From the NCBI GenBank assembly GCA_002418835.1, contig DIEX01000018.1, positions 167,116 to 231,115 on the forward strand: DNA of 64,000 nt, written 5' to 3'. Below the pieces are notes generated by a model, which saw nothing but the letters and a program-made list of their open reading frames with translations, did no database searches and was not told the DNA's origin. The DNA comes from Spirochaetia bacterium UBA5763 (GTDB lineage Bacteria; Spirochaetota; UBA4802; UBA5550). The translations under genes were made by a program, and so were the position numbers. Shown here piece by piece: positions 1 to 7,446 of the stretch; the first letter of the stretch is position 1; each line of letters starts with the position of its first letter.

Positions 1-237
1 GAACTGAGCAGCGGGGAGAGAGAGGAGTTTTCAAGACAGCTCAATGATATTATTGAGTATGTTGAAAAGATAAATGAACTGGACACCTCAGGCGTCAAAC
101 CTGCTGACCATATAGTGGAACTCTCTAATGTATTCAGGGAGGACGTTGTGCAGAAGTCCATTGACACTTCTGAAATTGAAAAGATGGCCCCTGCATTTAA
201 AAACGGGCATATTGTTGTCCCCAGGATTATTGAATAG
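1..237 (+). CDS. gatC: Asp/Glu-tRNA amidotransferase subunit C (GatC), 5' end missing
   Basis: Frame 1 is open from the window edge to TAG at 235-237 and gives 78 residues, so roughly the first 20 residues of a GatC of about 95-100 aa lie outside. The central motif ELDTSGVKPADHIVEL and the end DVVQKSIDTSEIEKMAP followed by GHIVVPRIIE are the usual GatC belt that wraps GatA and the GatB cradle. GatCAB amidates misacylated Glu-tRNA(Gln) or Asp-tRNA(Asn) in the cytoplasm. No gatA or gatB follows; thpR begins 7 bp downstream and is probably co-transcribed. Identification is by family pattern. Confidence 0.85.
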   Translation, partial: ELSSGEREEFSRQLNDIIEYVEKINELDTSGVKPADHIVELSNVFREDVVQKSIDTSEIEKMAPAFKNGHIVVPRIIE

Positions 238-244
238 GACAGTG

Positions 245-814
245 GTGAATAACAGAAGGCTCTTTATAGCTCTTCCTCTTGATGACTGTGCGGTTAAAGA
301 CTTTACCGGCAGTATATTCAGTGATCTGGAAAAATATGCCGGCATCCTGAAAACTGTGAGCACTATAAATTTGCATATAACCATGAAATTCCTCGGTGAT
401 GTTGCTGAGGAGAACATATCAAGGATGGTGGAATCCTTCAGTTCACTTGAAGGTTCAGGAAGCATTGAGTATACTTTAAGCGGGATAGGCTGTTTCCCTT
501 CTCTTGCTGCGCCTTCAGTTATATGGGCAGGTATTGAGTGCGATATGAAGAAAATGTCCGGGTTGTTTTCAATGGTTGAAAAGTTCTGCGCGTCTTTCGG
601 ATTTGATAAAGAGACCAGGGGGTTTACACCTCATCTTACAGTTGCAAGAGTGAGAAGAGGTAAAGATGTTCCTTCGGGGTTGAAAGATTTTATAAAGAAT
701 AATAAAGAGAGAGTATACGGGGAATCGGTTTTTAACAGGCTTGTGCTCTTTGAATCAAAGCTTGATAAAACAGGTCCTGAATATATCAGCTTAGCTGAAG
801 TTTCATTAAGCTGA
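245..814 (+). CDS. thpR: RNA 2',3'-cyclic phosphodiesterase (2'-5' RNA ligase family, ThpR/LigT)
   Basis: About 189 aa with the two HxTx motifs that define the 2H phosphoesterase fold: HITM in LHITMKFLGD and HLTV in FTPHLTVARV. The N-terminus NNRRLFIALPLDD is typical. I place the start at GTG 245 (GTG 242 is an alternative), preceded by AGGA at about 236-239. The longer reading frame from 128 would overlap gatC by more than 100 bp in another frame, and its extra N-terminus does not look like the family. The family opens 2',3'-cyclic phosphates on RNA in vitro; the physiological substrate is usually unknown. It lies directly behind gatC, probably in the same transcript. Confidence 0.85.
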   Translation: MNNRRLFIALPLDDCAVKDFTGSIFSDLEKYAGILKTVSTINLHITMKFLGDVAEENISRMVESFSSLEGSGSIEYTLSGIGCFPSLAAPSVIWAGIECDMKKMSGLFSMVEKFCASFGFDKETRGFTPHLTVARVRRGKDVPSGLKDFIKNNKERVYGESVFNRLVLFESKLDKTGPEYISLAEVSLS

Positions 815-887
815 GTAAAATTATCCCTGAAGTATAAGGGATGAAAACCGGACAATGAAGTTGTATTCAAGTTATATCTAAAATTAC

Positions 888-1661
888 ATGGAGATACAGA
901 ATAATATGGCAATACTCCTCAACAGTCCCGAACAGGTTGCTGATGAACACTTTATGATGAAGATAAAGATTCCGGGAGCTTCTTTTTTCCCGGGGCAGTT
1001 TATAAATATTAAGACTTCTGAAGGTACAGATCCTCTTCTTCGCAGGCCGTTCTCGATTTTCGATGCTGAAGGTGATACTGCAACAATTATTATCCGCGTC
1101 ATAGGGAAAGGGACAGAATTGCTGAGCCGAATGGAACCAGGTGAGATAAATGTTGTGGGGCCCACAGGTAACGGCTTCACAATGGAGGAGAATAAGAACC
1201 TTCTTCTTGCAGGGGGCGGTGTGGGTAATGCTCCTCTCTTTTATCTCATGAAAGAACTAAAAAAAAGAGGCAACAGGATAACATATATATACTGTTCAAG
1301 AAGCGCGTCATATCTGTTTTACCCTGAAATGTATGAAAAGCTTGCTGATGAGTTTATTATAACAACAGATGACGGTTCTGCCGGAGTAAAGGGTTTTGCC
1401 ACTGATGTTATGAAAGATAAGATTTCGGCTGAAGGCTATGACAGAGTCTACTGCTGCGGCCCTGATCCGATGATGAAGAAAACAACATCCCTTACGCATA
1501 AAAACAGCCCGGTGGAAGTGTCAGTGGAGAACTACTTCGGATGCGGAGTAGGTCTCTGTGTCGGATGCACAGTGGATACTGTTGACGGTTATAAAAGAGC
1601 CTGTGTTGACGGGCCTGTTTTTGACGGGAGAAAAATTCTCTGGGAAAATATGCCTGACTAA
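888..1661 (+). CDS. pyrK: Dihydroorotate dehydrogenase electron-transfer subunit (PyrK-like)
   Basis: 257 aa with the PyrK order: a FAD-binding barrel with the LLRRPFS motif (about residues 49-55), a glycine-rich NAD-binding segment LLAGGGVGNAPL, the CCGPDPMM motif, and a C-terminal [2Fe-2S] cluster with cysteines in CGVGLCVGC and a fourth in ACVDGPVF. In class 1B enzymes PyrK passes electrons between the PyrD flavin and NAD. The ATG at 888 has no Shine-Dalgarno; the ATG at 906 has GGAGA about 11 bases upstream, so translation may begin at residue 7. No pyrD is adjacent; the next gene is convergent. A related flavin/iron-sulfur reductase role cannot be excluded. Confidence 0.82.
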   Translation: MEIQNNMAILLNSPEQVADEHFMMKIKIPGASFFPGQFINIKTSEGTDPLLRRPFSIFDAEGDTATIIIRVIGKGTELLSRMEPGEINVVGPTGNGFTMEENKNLLLAGGGVGNAPLFYLMKELKKRGNRITYIYCSRSASYLFYPEMYEKLADEFIITTDDGSAGVKGFATDVMKDKISAEGYDRVYCCGPDPMMKKTTSLTHKNSPVEVSVENYFGCGVGLCVGCTVDTVDGYKRACVDGPVFDGRKILWENMPD

Positions 1662-1765
1662 AGGGGTATATTCTATTTGTTCATTAAAAATTTTTCCTGC
1701 CCTTCGGGGAGAATCTTTATTTTGGCCTGTTCGTTTTCACTCTCAACTGAGAGAAAAGGAGTCAT

Positions 1766-1891
1766 TCAGGTTCCAAGACCGAACTCAGGCAGCACCCATT
1801 TGCTCATCACAACAATAAGAAAAAAAATCAGAAAAAACCCTATCATTGCAAAAGTAAGCTCTCTATCTTCATTTCTTTCAGTTTTATTCAT
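1766..1891 (-). CDS. 41-aa single-pass membrane peptide, in-frame extension after UGA
   Basis: A short minus-strand frame starting at ATG 1891 with an AGGTG ribosome-binding site six bases away. It encodes a charged N-terminus (MNKTERNEDREL), a hydrophobic helix rich in Phe, Leu and Ile (about residues 14-29) and a short tail ending PEFGLGT, then TGA. The same frame continues immediately with ATG and 30 more codons (1673-1765), so a 72-residue product would result if the TGA were read through. It is the last gene behind the isochorismatase-like gene and ends 11 bp short of convergent pyrK. Function unknown; whether it is expressed is inference from the RBS and hydrophobic pattern. Confidence 0.45.
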   Translation of the reverse strand: MNKTERNEDRELTFAMIGFFLIFFLIVVMSKWVLPEFGLGT

Positions 1892-1960
1892 AATTAACAC
1901 CTGAATTGACTATGAATATCTGTCATCAGTTTTGTTACGGGATTTTTATAACGTAAAAAA

Positions 1961-1974
1961 CGGGGTCAGAGCCC
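1961..1974. repeat. REP-like palindromic repeat (GGGGTCAGAGCCCC)
   Basis: A copy of the GGGGTCAGAGC motif in the gap between the isochorismatase-like gene and the 41-aa membrane gene. It belongs to the family concentrated around the REP-associated transposase at 6663-7257. Confidence 0.7.
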
Positions 1975-1983
1975 CCTCTCGCG

Positions 1984-2541
1984 TTATTTAAATAGCGGAG
2001 AGAGTGCTTTGAATTCAGATGTGCCTGCTTTTTCGATAAGCATAAAAGCTATGGTCTCTGTCGGATACACAACAGCACCTGCTTTTGAGAGAGCTTTCAA
2101 CGCAGTTTTCCAGTCATGTTTACGGCGTGAAGCTACTCCATCTGAAGCAATTACTACATTATAATTCATTTGAATAAGGGTCAGAGCCGTCTGGAATACG
2201 CAAATATGGGATTCGATCCCTGTTAATATTACGGTTTTTTTCCCGCTTTTTATAATTTCATCTTTTATTGCTTCATCCTTCATGCAGTTGAAGAAAAGTT
2301 TTTCGAGATTGGGTGAGCCGGTGCATAATGAAGAGAGCTCAGGGAGAGTTGAGCCGAGACCTTTTCTGTACTGTTCAGTTACTATTACGGGGATATTTAA
2401 TTCCCCTGCAGTTTTCAGGAGTATTGCGGAGTTTCTCTTCAGCATCTCCTGTATGCTCTCTTTCATTGCGACAAAAAGCCGTTCCTGAATGTCTATCATC
2501 AGTAAAAGTGAATCTTCACGTTTAATTTCAAATCTGTTCAT
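1984..2541 (-). CDS. Isochorismatase-family cysteine hydrolase
   Basis: 185 aa, a normal length for the family. The catalytic triad can be placed: Asp in LLMIDIQE, Lys in LEKLFFNC and Cys in GIESHICVFQTAL. The segment VTEQYRKGLGST is typical of the YcaC-like branch, whose substrates are mostly unknown and need not be isochorismate; no siderophore or menaquinone genes are nearby. Start ATG 2541 has GAGAGG about six bases upstream. It follows the PBP1A gene by 20 bp and is probably co-transcribed with it. Cytoplasmic, no signal peptide. Confidence 0.85.
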   Translation of the reverse strand: MNRFEIKREDSLLLMIDIQERLFVAMKESIQEMLKRNSAILLKTAGELNIPVIVTEQYRKGLGSTLPELSSLCTGSPNLEKLFFNCMKDEAIKDEIIKSGKKTVILTGIESHICVFQTALTLIQMNYNVVIASDGVASRRKHDWKTALKALSKAGAVVYPTETIAFMLIEKAGTSEFKALSPLFK

Positions 2542-2561
2542 AAATGCCTCTCTGCTATTAT

Positions 2562-5174
2562 TTACTGTAGAAGTTCATTCCCTATACTGTTAATTATGGA
2601 ATCTTTCTTCCCTTCTTTAATATTTTTCATTATAGTTTTTTTCTGCCCCTGGACGATATTCTCATCCGGAGTTGTTGTTGCCATGGGGAGGACTGACTTC
2701 ATTTCTGAGCAAATATCACATTCCCTTGTTGGTACAAATGCCGGAGCAAAGACTTCGTCAATGGTTGAAGCGCACTTAGGACCGGGGAGTAATCCTGAAT
2801 TAGCACAAACTTTCATTGTTACAAGCGGAGCATATACCGGGAAGTCCATAACAGGATCATTCCTCAGGGCTTCACGCATATAATCACCCCAGACAGGGGC
2901 TGCGATCCCTGCGGCAGCCTGGCCTACCCCGAGTGAGAGGCCCAGCTTGTCATAGCCGATCCAGAGGCCCGTAGTAATGTTTGCGGAAAAACCTATAAAC
3001 CAGGCATCTTTCCAGTTGTTGGTTGTGCCTGTTTTTCCTGCCACAGGGCGCCCGATTGATGCAGCTCTTGCAGTTCCTGAAGTTATTACACTCCGCATCA
3101 TGCTAATGATTACCTGGGCAGTCTCCGGTTTCACTATCTGGATAGTCCCTTTCTGACGTTTCTCTTCAAGAATGCTGTTTATTTCTGCTTCTTTGTTTTC
3201 TAAGATCTCACCTTTTCTGTTTTTAATATTTCTGATTGCGAATGGAATAACATCGCGTCCGCCGTTAGCAAGGATCGCGTAAGCTCTTGTCAGTTCAAAG
3301 GGGCTTACTTCAATGGAGCCGAGGGCAATGGAGAGGTTTCTTGGAATACGTGCTTTCTTTTCATTGTCATTCATCTTGAGAAGTTTCGCGTAGTAGTTCA
3401 TAACCATGTCAATACCGATAGTGTCAGCAATTCTGATTGATATGACATTGATCGATTTTTCAAGAGCCCTGCGCAGGCGCACAAATCCGTAATATTCCCC
3501 TTCGTAGTTCTCAGGGAGCCAGTCACCCCCCTCTGTGTCGAGGTAAACTATTGGTGAATCCAGTACGCTTGTTGCCGCAGTAAACTTTCCTGATTCAATA
3601 GCAGCAGTATATAACAGCGGTTTTATGGATGAACCGGGCTGGCGTTTTGACTGCATAGTTCTGTTAAGCTGATTTATGGATGAGAACTCCCCTCCGCCGA
3701 TCATTGCTTCTATATAACCATTCTGCTGATTTATAGAAATAATGCATCCCTCTACTCTCTGCTGCTCCCTGTCGTCACTGTACGTTGTTTTGTATTTATC
3801 GATGAATTCTGATACTGTGCTAAGTCCCGCAAGGAAATTCAATGCTTCAAGTTCTTCGATAACATCAGCCCTGAGGTGTGAATTAAGTTTCGCAGTTTCC
3901 GCTGAACCTTTCTTTGCAATATCTTTAAAGTTTGTTATATATGAGAGGAGAGCAACCTCATCAGAAAAATTATTTGTAAGGTAATCGTCATTTTTGAAAG
4001 TCAGGTTCCCTGATACTGAGCTCTGCCTGTCGAGCGCTGCTTTGAGAATTTTCTGCCCTGCCATCTGCTTGTTCACATCAAGTGTTGTGTAAACTGATAG
4101 TCCTTCGGAAAAGACCATCTCCTCGCCATATTTTTTTACAAGCTCGCGGCGTATATATTCTGTAAACCAGGGAGCTTTATCCACCCTGGAACTGAATGTC
4201 GTTATTGTCGGAGGAATATCTCCGATTTTGTACAGGTAATCGGGCCAGAAATTTATAAAAGCTTTTTCAGCTTCATCAACTGTTATGTACCCCATCTCCA
4301 CCATCTTGCCGAGAACAATCTTATGGCGCGCAATAGATGTTTTCGGGTATTTTATAGGGGAGAGGAGGTTCGGCGCTGACGGAAGTGTGGCTATGAGCGC
4401 GCTCTCCGCGAGGTTCAGATCCCATACATCCTTCTGAAAATAAAGTTTTGCCGCTGATTGAACGCCGTATGCACCGTGGCCTAAAAATATCTGGTTGAGG
4501 TAAAGCTTGAGAATTTCATCCTTGGAGTATTTAGCTTCTATCATCAGTGCTATGCAGGCTTCTTTTGCCTTACGGTAAAAGCTCCTCTCTCTGGACGTAA
4601 GGAGTATCTTCGCGAGTTGCTGCGTTATTGTACTCCCCCCCTGTTTTATTCCCCCGGCAAAGATATTCACAAAAAAAGCCCGTACTATACCGCGGGGATT
4701 AACTCCCCAGTGGTCATAGAATTCATTATCCTCAATAGAAACAAAGGCGTTTACAAGATGTTTCGGCATTTTTTCAAAAGGGACAATCTCCCGCTTTTCC
4801 TTGAAAAGTTCAGAAATAAGAATGTCGTTTTTGTCGTAGATCCGGGTTGTTATATCGGGCTGAAAAGTGGCCAGATTCTGAACTTTATTGAAATCTATGA
4901 TAAGTATGATGATAAAAGCAATGATCATACCTGTTATAAGACCGATTATTGTTGTCCTGTAATTTCTTGCGAATTCCGGCAGCCCGGATAAGATGCTTTT
5001 AAAAATTTCTATTATGGCATTCAGAACACCATTCAGCCTTGCCGAATTGAAATCGGGCTTTAGATTAAACCTGTTGCTTTTTATGCTGAATTTATTTTTT
5101 TCCGGTCTGAAAGAGGGGAGGCTGCTTCCCCCCTCTTTTCTGCTTCCGAATGATTTTCCGCCGTATTTTCCCAT
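2562..5174 (-). CDS. mrcA: Bifunctional class A penicillin-binding protein (PBP1A type)
   Basis: 870 aa, close to the usual PBP1A length. A basic cytoplasmic tail of about 70 residues precedes one membrane helix (about 74-94). The GT51 glycosyltransferase domain has the catalytic-Glu motif SIEDNEFYDHWG, then GGSTITQQLAK and LYLNQIFLGHGAYG. The transpeptidase has SxxK in RQPGSSIKP, SxN in KSINVIS and KTG in AGKTGTTNNWKDAW. It polymerises lipid II and cross-links peptidoglycan on the outer face of the inner membrane. A hydrophilic tail with CxxC-like pairs (ECDIC) follows the catalytic domain. First gene of a minus-strand group running into the isochorismatase-like gene. Confidence 0.95.
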   Translation of the reverse strand: MGKYGGKSFGSRKEGGSSLPSFRPEKNKFSIKSNRFNLKPDFNSARLNGVLNAIIEIFKSILSGLPEFARNYRTTIIGLITGMIIAFIIILIIDFNKVQNLATFQPDITTRIYDKNDILISELFKEKREIVPFEKMPKHLVNAFVSIEDNEFYDHWGVNPRGIVRAFFVNIFAGGIKQGGSTITQQLAKILLTSRERSFYRKAKEACIALMIEAKYSKDEILKLYLNQIFLGHGAYGVQSAAKLYFQKDVWDLNLAESALIATLPSAPNLLSPIKYPKTSIARHKIVLGKMVEMGYITVDEAEKAFINFWPDYLYKIGDIPPTITTFSSRVDKAPWFTEYIRRELVKKYGEEMVFSEGLSVYTTLDVNKQMAGQKILKAALDRQSSVSGNLTFKNDDYLTNNFSDEVALLSYITNFKDIAKKGSAETAKLNSHLRADVIEELEALNFLAGLSTVSEFIDKYKTTYSDDREQQRVEGCIISINQQNGYIEAMIGGGEFSSINQLNRTMQSKRQPGSSIKPLLYTAAIESGKFTAATSVLDSPIVYLDTEGGDWLPENYEGEYYGFVRLRRALEKSINVISIRIADTIGIDMVMNYYAKLLKMNDNEKKARIPRNLSIALGSIEVSPFELTRAYAILANGGRDVIPFAIRNIKNRKGEILENKEAEINSILEEKRQKGTIQIVKPETAQVIISMMRSVITSGTARAASIGRPVAGKTGTTNNWKDAWFIGFSANITTGLWIGYDKLGLSLGVGQAAAGIAAPVWGDYMREALRNDPVMDFPVYAPLVTMKVCANSGLLPGPKCASTIDEVFAPAFVPTRECDICSEMKSVLPMATTTPDENIVQGQKKTIMKNIKEGKKDSIINSIGNELLQ

Positions 5175-5264
5175 TTAATGCCCTTATTAGTTATATTGAA
5201 GCTCTGCCCACGGATACCGGGGTTCTATACTACGTTTTATTGTATTCCAATACTTAAAGAATCA

Positions 5265-5310
5265 GGCTCTGACCCGGTACTTTATTCTTTGATGTAGAAT
5301 GCTCTGACTC
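5265..5310. repeat. Two REP-like motifs (GGCTCTGACCC and GCTCTGACTC)
   Basis: Two motifs of the GGGGTCAGAGC family read on the other strand, at 5265-5275 and 5301-5309, the second slightly decayed. They sit in the divergent gap between the PBP1A and flaB genes. The rest of that 411-bp gap is AT-rich with no open frame. Confidence 0.6.
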
Positions 5311-5444
5311 TTAAAACAATCTTTTTTTGCAATAATTCATCTATAAATCGATCATTATTTTTTATAACATGCCTGTACAAATATTTTTTTTAAAAAATTA
5401 AAAAAATGCCAAATGAATAATAAATGGGCGATTTTTTAATACAT

Positions 5445-5518
5445 TATAATTTAAATCATTATAAGTGGCTGTAAACGGTTGTGATTGTCTTCCTGCTTGA
5501 AAATCTTTTAGCCGACGT
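5445..5518 (+). promoter_or_regulatory. Candidate flaB promoter region
   Basis: Upstream of flaB there is a perfect TATAAT at 5445-5450, a TATAAG at 5460-5465, and GCCGACGT at 5511-5518, which resembles the -10 of flagellar sigma-28 promoters (GCCGATAA). No good sigma-28 -35 (TAAA) is found at the right distance, so which element is used is unclear. Confidence 0.3.
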
Positions 5519-5585
5519 TTAGTATGAAACGGGCAATTTAGAGTGCGATCAAGGATGATTGCATTTAAATTCAAGGAGGAATGAA

Positions 5586-6434
5586 ATGATTATAAATCAC
5601 AACGTAGCTGCTATTTTCTCCCATAGAACATTAAAGTTCCATGACTGGAGTCTCACAAAGGACATCGAAAAACTCTCTTCAGGTATGCGTATTAACAAAG
5701 CTGGTGACGACGCATCAGGTCTTGCAGTTTCTGAAAAAATGAGATCGCAGATACAGGGTTTAAGACAGGCTGAGAGAAATACTGAGGACGGTATGTCTCT
5801 GATTCAGACAACAGAAGGTTATCTCAACGAAACACACGACATTCTTCAGAGGATCAGGGTGCTTGCAGTTCAGGCTGCTAACGGTACCTACACAGATGAG
5901 GACAGACAGCTGATTCAGGTTGAGGTTTCAGAACTTGTTGATGAAATCGACAGGATTGCATCCCAGGCTGAATTTAATAAGATGAAGCTTCTCACAGGTT
6001 CATTCGCAAGGCTTCACCCTACAGCATCAATGTGGTTCCATATGGGTCCCAACATGCACCAGAGAGAGAGGGTTTTCATTGAGACAATGACAACTGCTGC
6101 TCTTGGGCTTCGTAACCCGACCGTTCTTACTTTTATATCCCTTTCAACTCCCGGAAAGGCGAATTCACTGATCGGTCTTGCTGACGAAGCGCTGAGAATC
6201 ATCTCTAAACAGAGAGCTGACCTTGGAGCATACTATAACAGGCTCGAACATTCAGCTAAGGGTCTCATGAACGCTTATGAAAATGTTCAGGCTTCTGAAA
6301 GCCGTATCCGTGATACAGACATGGCTGAACAGATGTCATCTTTCACAAGGTATCAGATACTTACACAGGCCGCAACATCAATGCTTGCGCAGGCTAACGC
6401 CAAGTCGCAGACAGTATTGCAGCTTCTTAAATAG
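5586..6434 (+). CDS. flaB: Periplasmic flagellar filament core flagellin FlaB
   Basis: 282 aa from ATG 5586, chosen because AAGGAGGA at 5573-5580 lies five bases upstream and the protein then begins MIINHNVAAIF like other FlaB proteins. The conserved N-terminal D0/D1 (KLSSGMRINKAGDDASGLAV) and C-terminal D1/D0 (ASESRIRDTDMAEQM and a hydrophobic end) are present. The short central segment with MWFHMGPNMHQRERVF is a spirochaetal FlaB hallmark, so filaments are expected in the periplasm rather than outside. No other flagellar gene is in the window, so flaB is a single-gene unit closed by a terminator. Confidence 0.95.
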   Translation: MIINHNVAAIFSHRTLKFHDWSLTKDIEKLSSGMRINKAGDDASGLAVSEKMRSQIQGLRQAERNTEDGMSLIQTTEGYLNETHDILQRIRVLAVQAANGTYTDEDRQLIQVEVSELVDEIDRIASQAEFNKMKLLTGSFARLHPTASMWFHMGPNMHQRERVFIETMTTAALGLRNPTVLTFISLSTPGKANSLIGLADEALRIISKQRADLGAYYNRLEHSAKGLMNAYENVQASESRIRDTDMAEQMSSFTRYQILTQAATSMLAQANAKSQTVLQLLK

Positions 6435-6463
6435 CAGCTTGAGCCAACATCGCAGTACCACTC

Positions 6464-6493
6464 AAAACGCCGGACTCTCCCACCCGGCGTTTT
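6464..6493 (+). terminator. Rho-independent terminator of flaB
   Basis: A perfect 10-bp stem (AAAACGCCGG paired with CCGGCGTTTT) with a 10-base loop, 30 bp after the flaB stop and ending in a T run. The symmetrical A and T runs suggest it can act in both directions. Confidence 0.85.
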
Positions 6494-6510
6494 CTGATTA
6501 ATGGGGAAAT

Positions 6511-6596
6511 GGGGTCAGAGCATGCGGCTTTGAAAATAGGCTCTGACCCTTTTTTCACGCAGAAATTAAAATTTTTGAATTTTTTGCTCTGACCCC
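6511..6596. repeat. REP-like cluster upstream of the RAYT gene
   Basis: Three motifs: GGGGTCAGAGC at 6511-6521, its complement GGCTCTGACCC at 6539-6549, and GCTCTGACCCC at 6586-6596. The first two face each other and can fold into a hairpin, the usual arrangement of REP palindromes beside a RAYT transposase gene. Confidence 0.8.
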
Positions 6597-6662
6597 GTTT
6601 TTTTTTCAAAAATCACCTCCTGAGAAACGTATAAATATAAACCGCATATATACGGAGGGAAT

Positions 6663-7257
6663 ATGTCGCGACCATTGAGAAAAATTGTTCAGGGTGCTAC
6701 TTATCACTGCTTCAAGATGCCACGGGAACGGGAAGAGAGACCTACTCAAAAGCGCTTATTGCAGGAGATATTTCATCGAATCTGTACAGATGTGTCAGGA
6801 AAAGTATAAATTTGATTTAATCGCAGCCGAAACTGTATCAAATCATATTCATCTGATTATTCAAACCGCGGAAGATGCGGAGGAAATTTCCCGTATAATG
6901 CAGTATATAAAGGCAAGAATTGCCGAAAAGTATAATCGCGGCAGGGGGGAGACCGGCCCTTTCTGGAACGAGAGATACGGGTCAACAATTATTGAAGAAT
7001 CTGACAATCCGGAGGATTACCTGTTGTGGCTTCTATGGTATATAGGGTACAACCCGGTGCGGAAGGGGCTCTCTAATAATCCGAGAAAAAATGATATCGG
7101 TTTCATTAATTGTTATCTTTTGAAAGGGCATGATTCGCCGGTAAAGATAACTGTTCATGAATTTTTCTATAATCTCGGAGATACTTTTGAAAAATGTGTT
7201 GAGCGCTTCCTTTTATATGAAGAGGCTTACATAAAACGGCTTGCGGTATATTTTTAA
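6663..7257 (+). pseudogene. REP-associated tyrosine transposase (RAYT, Y1_Tnp/IS200-like), frameshifted
   Basis: Translation from ATG 6663 gives MSRPLRKIVQGATYHCF, the usual RAYT start, but this frame stops after 47 codons. The rest of the family match (HGNGKRDLL, the HUH-type motif NHIHLII, then FWNERYGSTIIEE and WYIGYNPVRKGL) is in the next frame, from about 6712 to 7257. The two parts join at about 6711-6716, so a single-base indel would restore about 198 aa. The family nicks and mobilises REP palindromes as single strands, and REP-like motifs lie on both sides. The gene appears inactivated unless there is a sequencing error. No terminal inverted repeats of its own are seen. Confidence 0.85.
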
Positions 7258-7263
7258 AAATCT

Positions 7264-7276
7264 GGGGTCAGAGCCC
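7264..7276. repeat. REP-like motif downstream of the RAYT gene (GGGGTCAGAGCCC)
   Basis: Six bases after the RAYT stop, in direct orientation to the motif at 6511; together these flank the transposase gene. A decayed partner may be at about 7284-7293. Confidence 0.7.
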
Positions 7277-7350
7277 GGATTCGGGTCCGAGCCTGAAATA
7301 CATCAGTTTATCATTGAAAAGTAAGGTCTGGTGTAACTTTTCTTTTTATA

Positions 7351-7378
7351 TTGACACTAACTTTAAAAAATATAGAAT
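7351..7378 (+). promoter_or_regulatory. Sigma-70-type promoter of clpB
   Basis: TTGACA at 7351-7356 and TAGAAT at 7373-7378 with 16-bp spacing, about 70 bp upstream of the clpB start. No CIRCE-like inverted repeat was seen. Confidence 0.6.
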
Positions 7379-7446
7379 CTTCATAACACTGACCTTTTTA
7401 TCTACAGCAAAACCCCTTAATTTATATGTTGAGGAGAGATACATTT

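Noticed and set aside
128..244. N-terminal extension of the ThpR frame back to ATG 128
   Set aside because: It overlaps gatC in another frame, has no family similarity, and GTG 242/245 gives the standard ThpR start.
1677..1904. 75-aa plus-strand frame after pyrK
   Set aside because: Composition looks non-coding and the complementary strand carries the better-supported 41-aa membrane peptide with its own RBS.
2176..2187. REP-like GGGTCAGAGCC in the isochorismatase-family gene
   Set aside because: It is only the codons for Ala-Leu-Thr in a conserved region; too short to be taken as an inserted REP.
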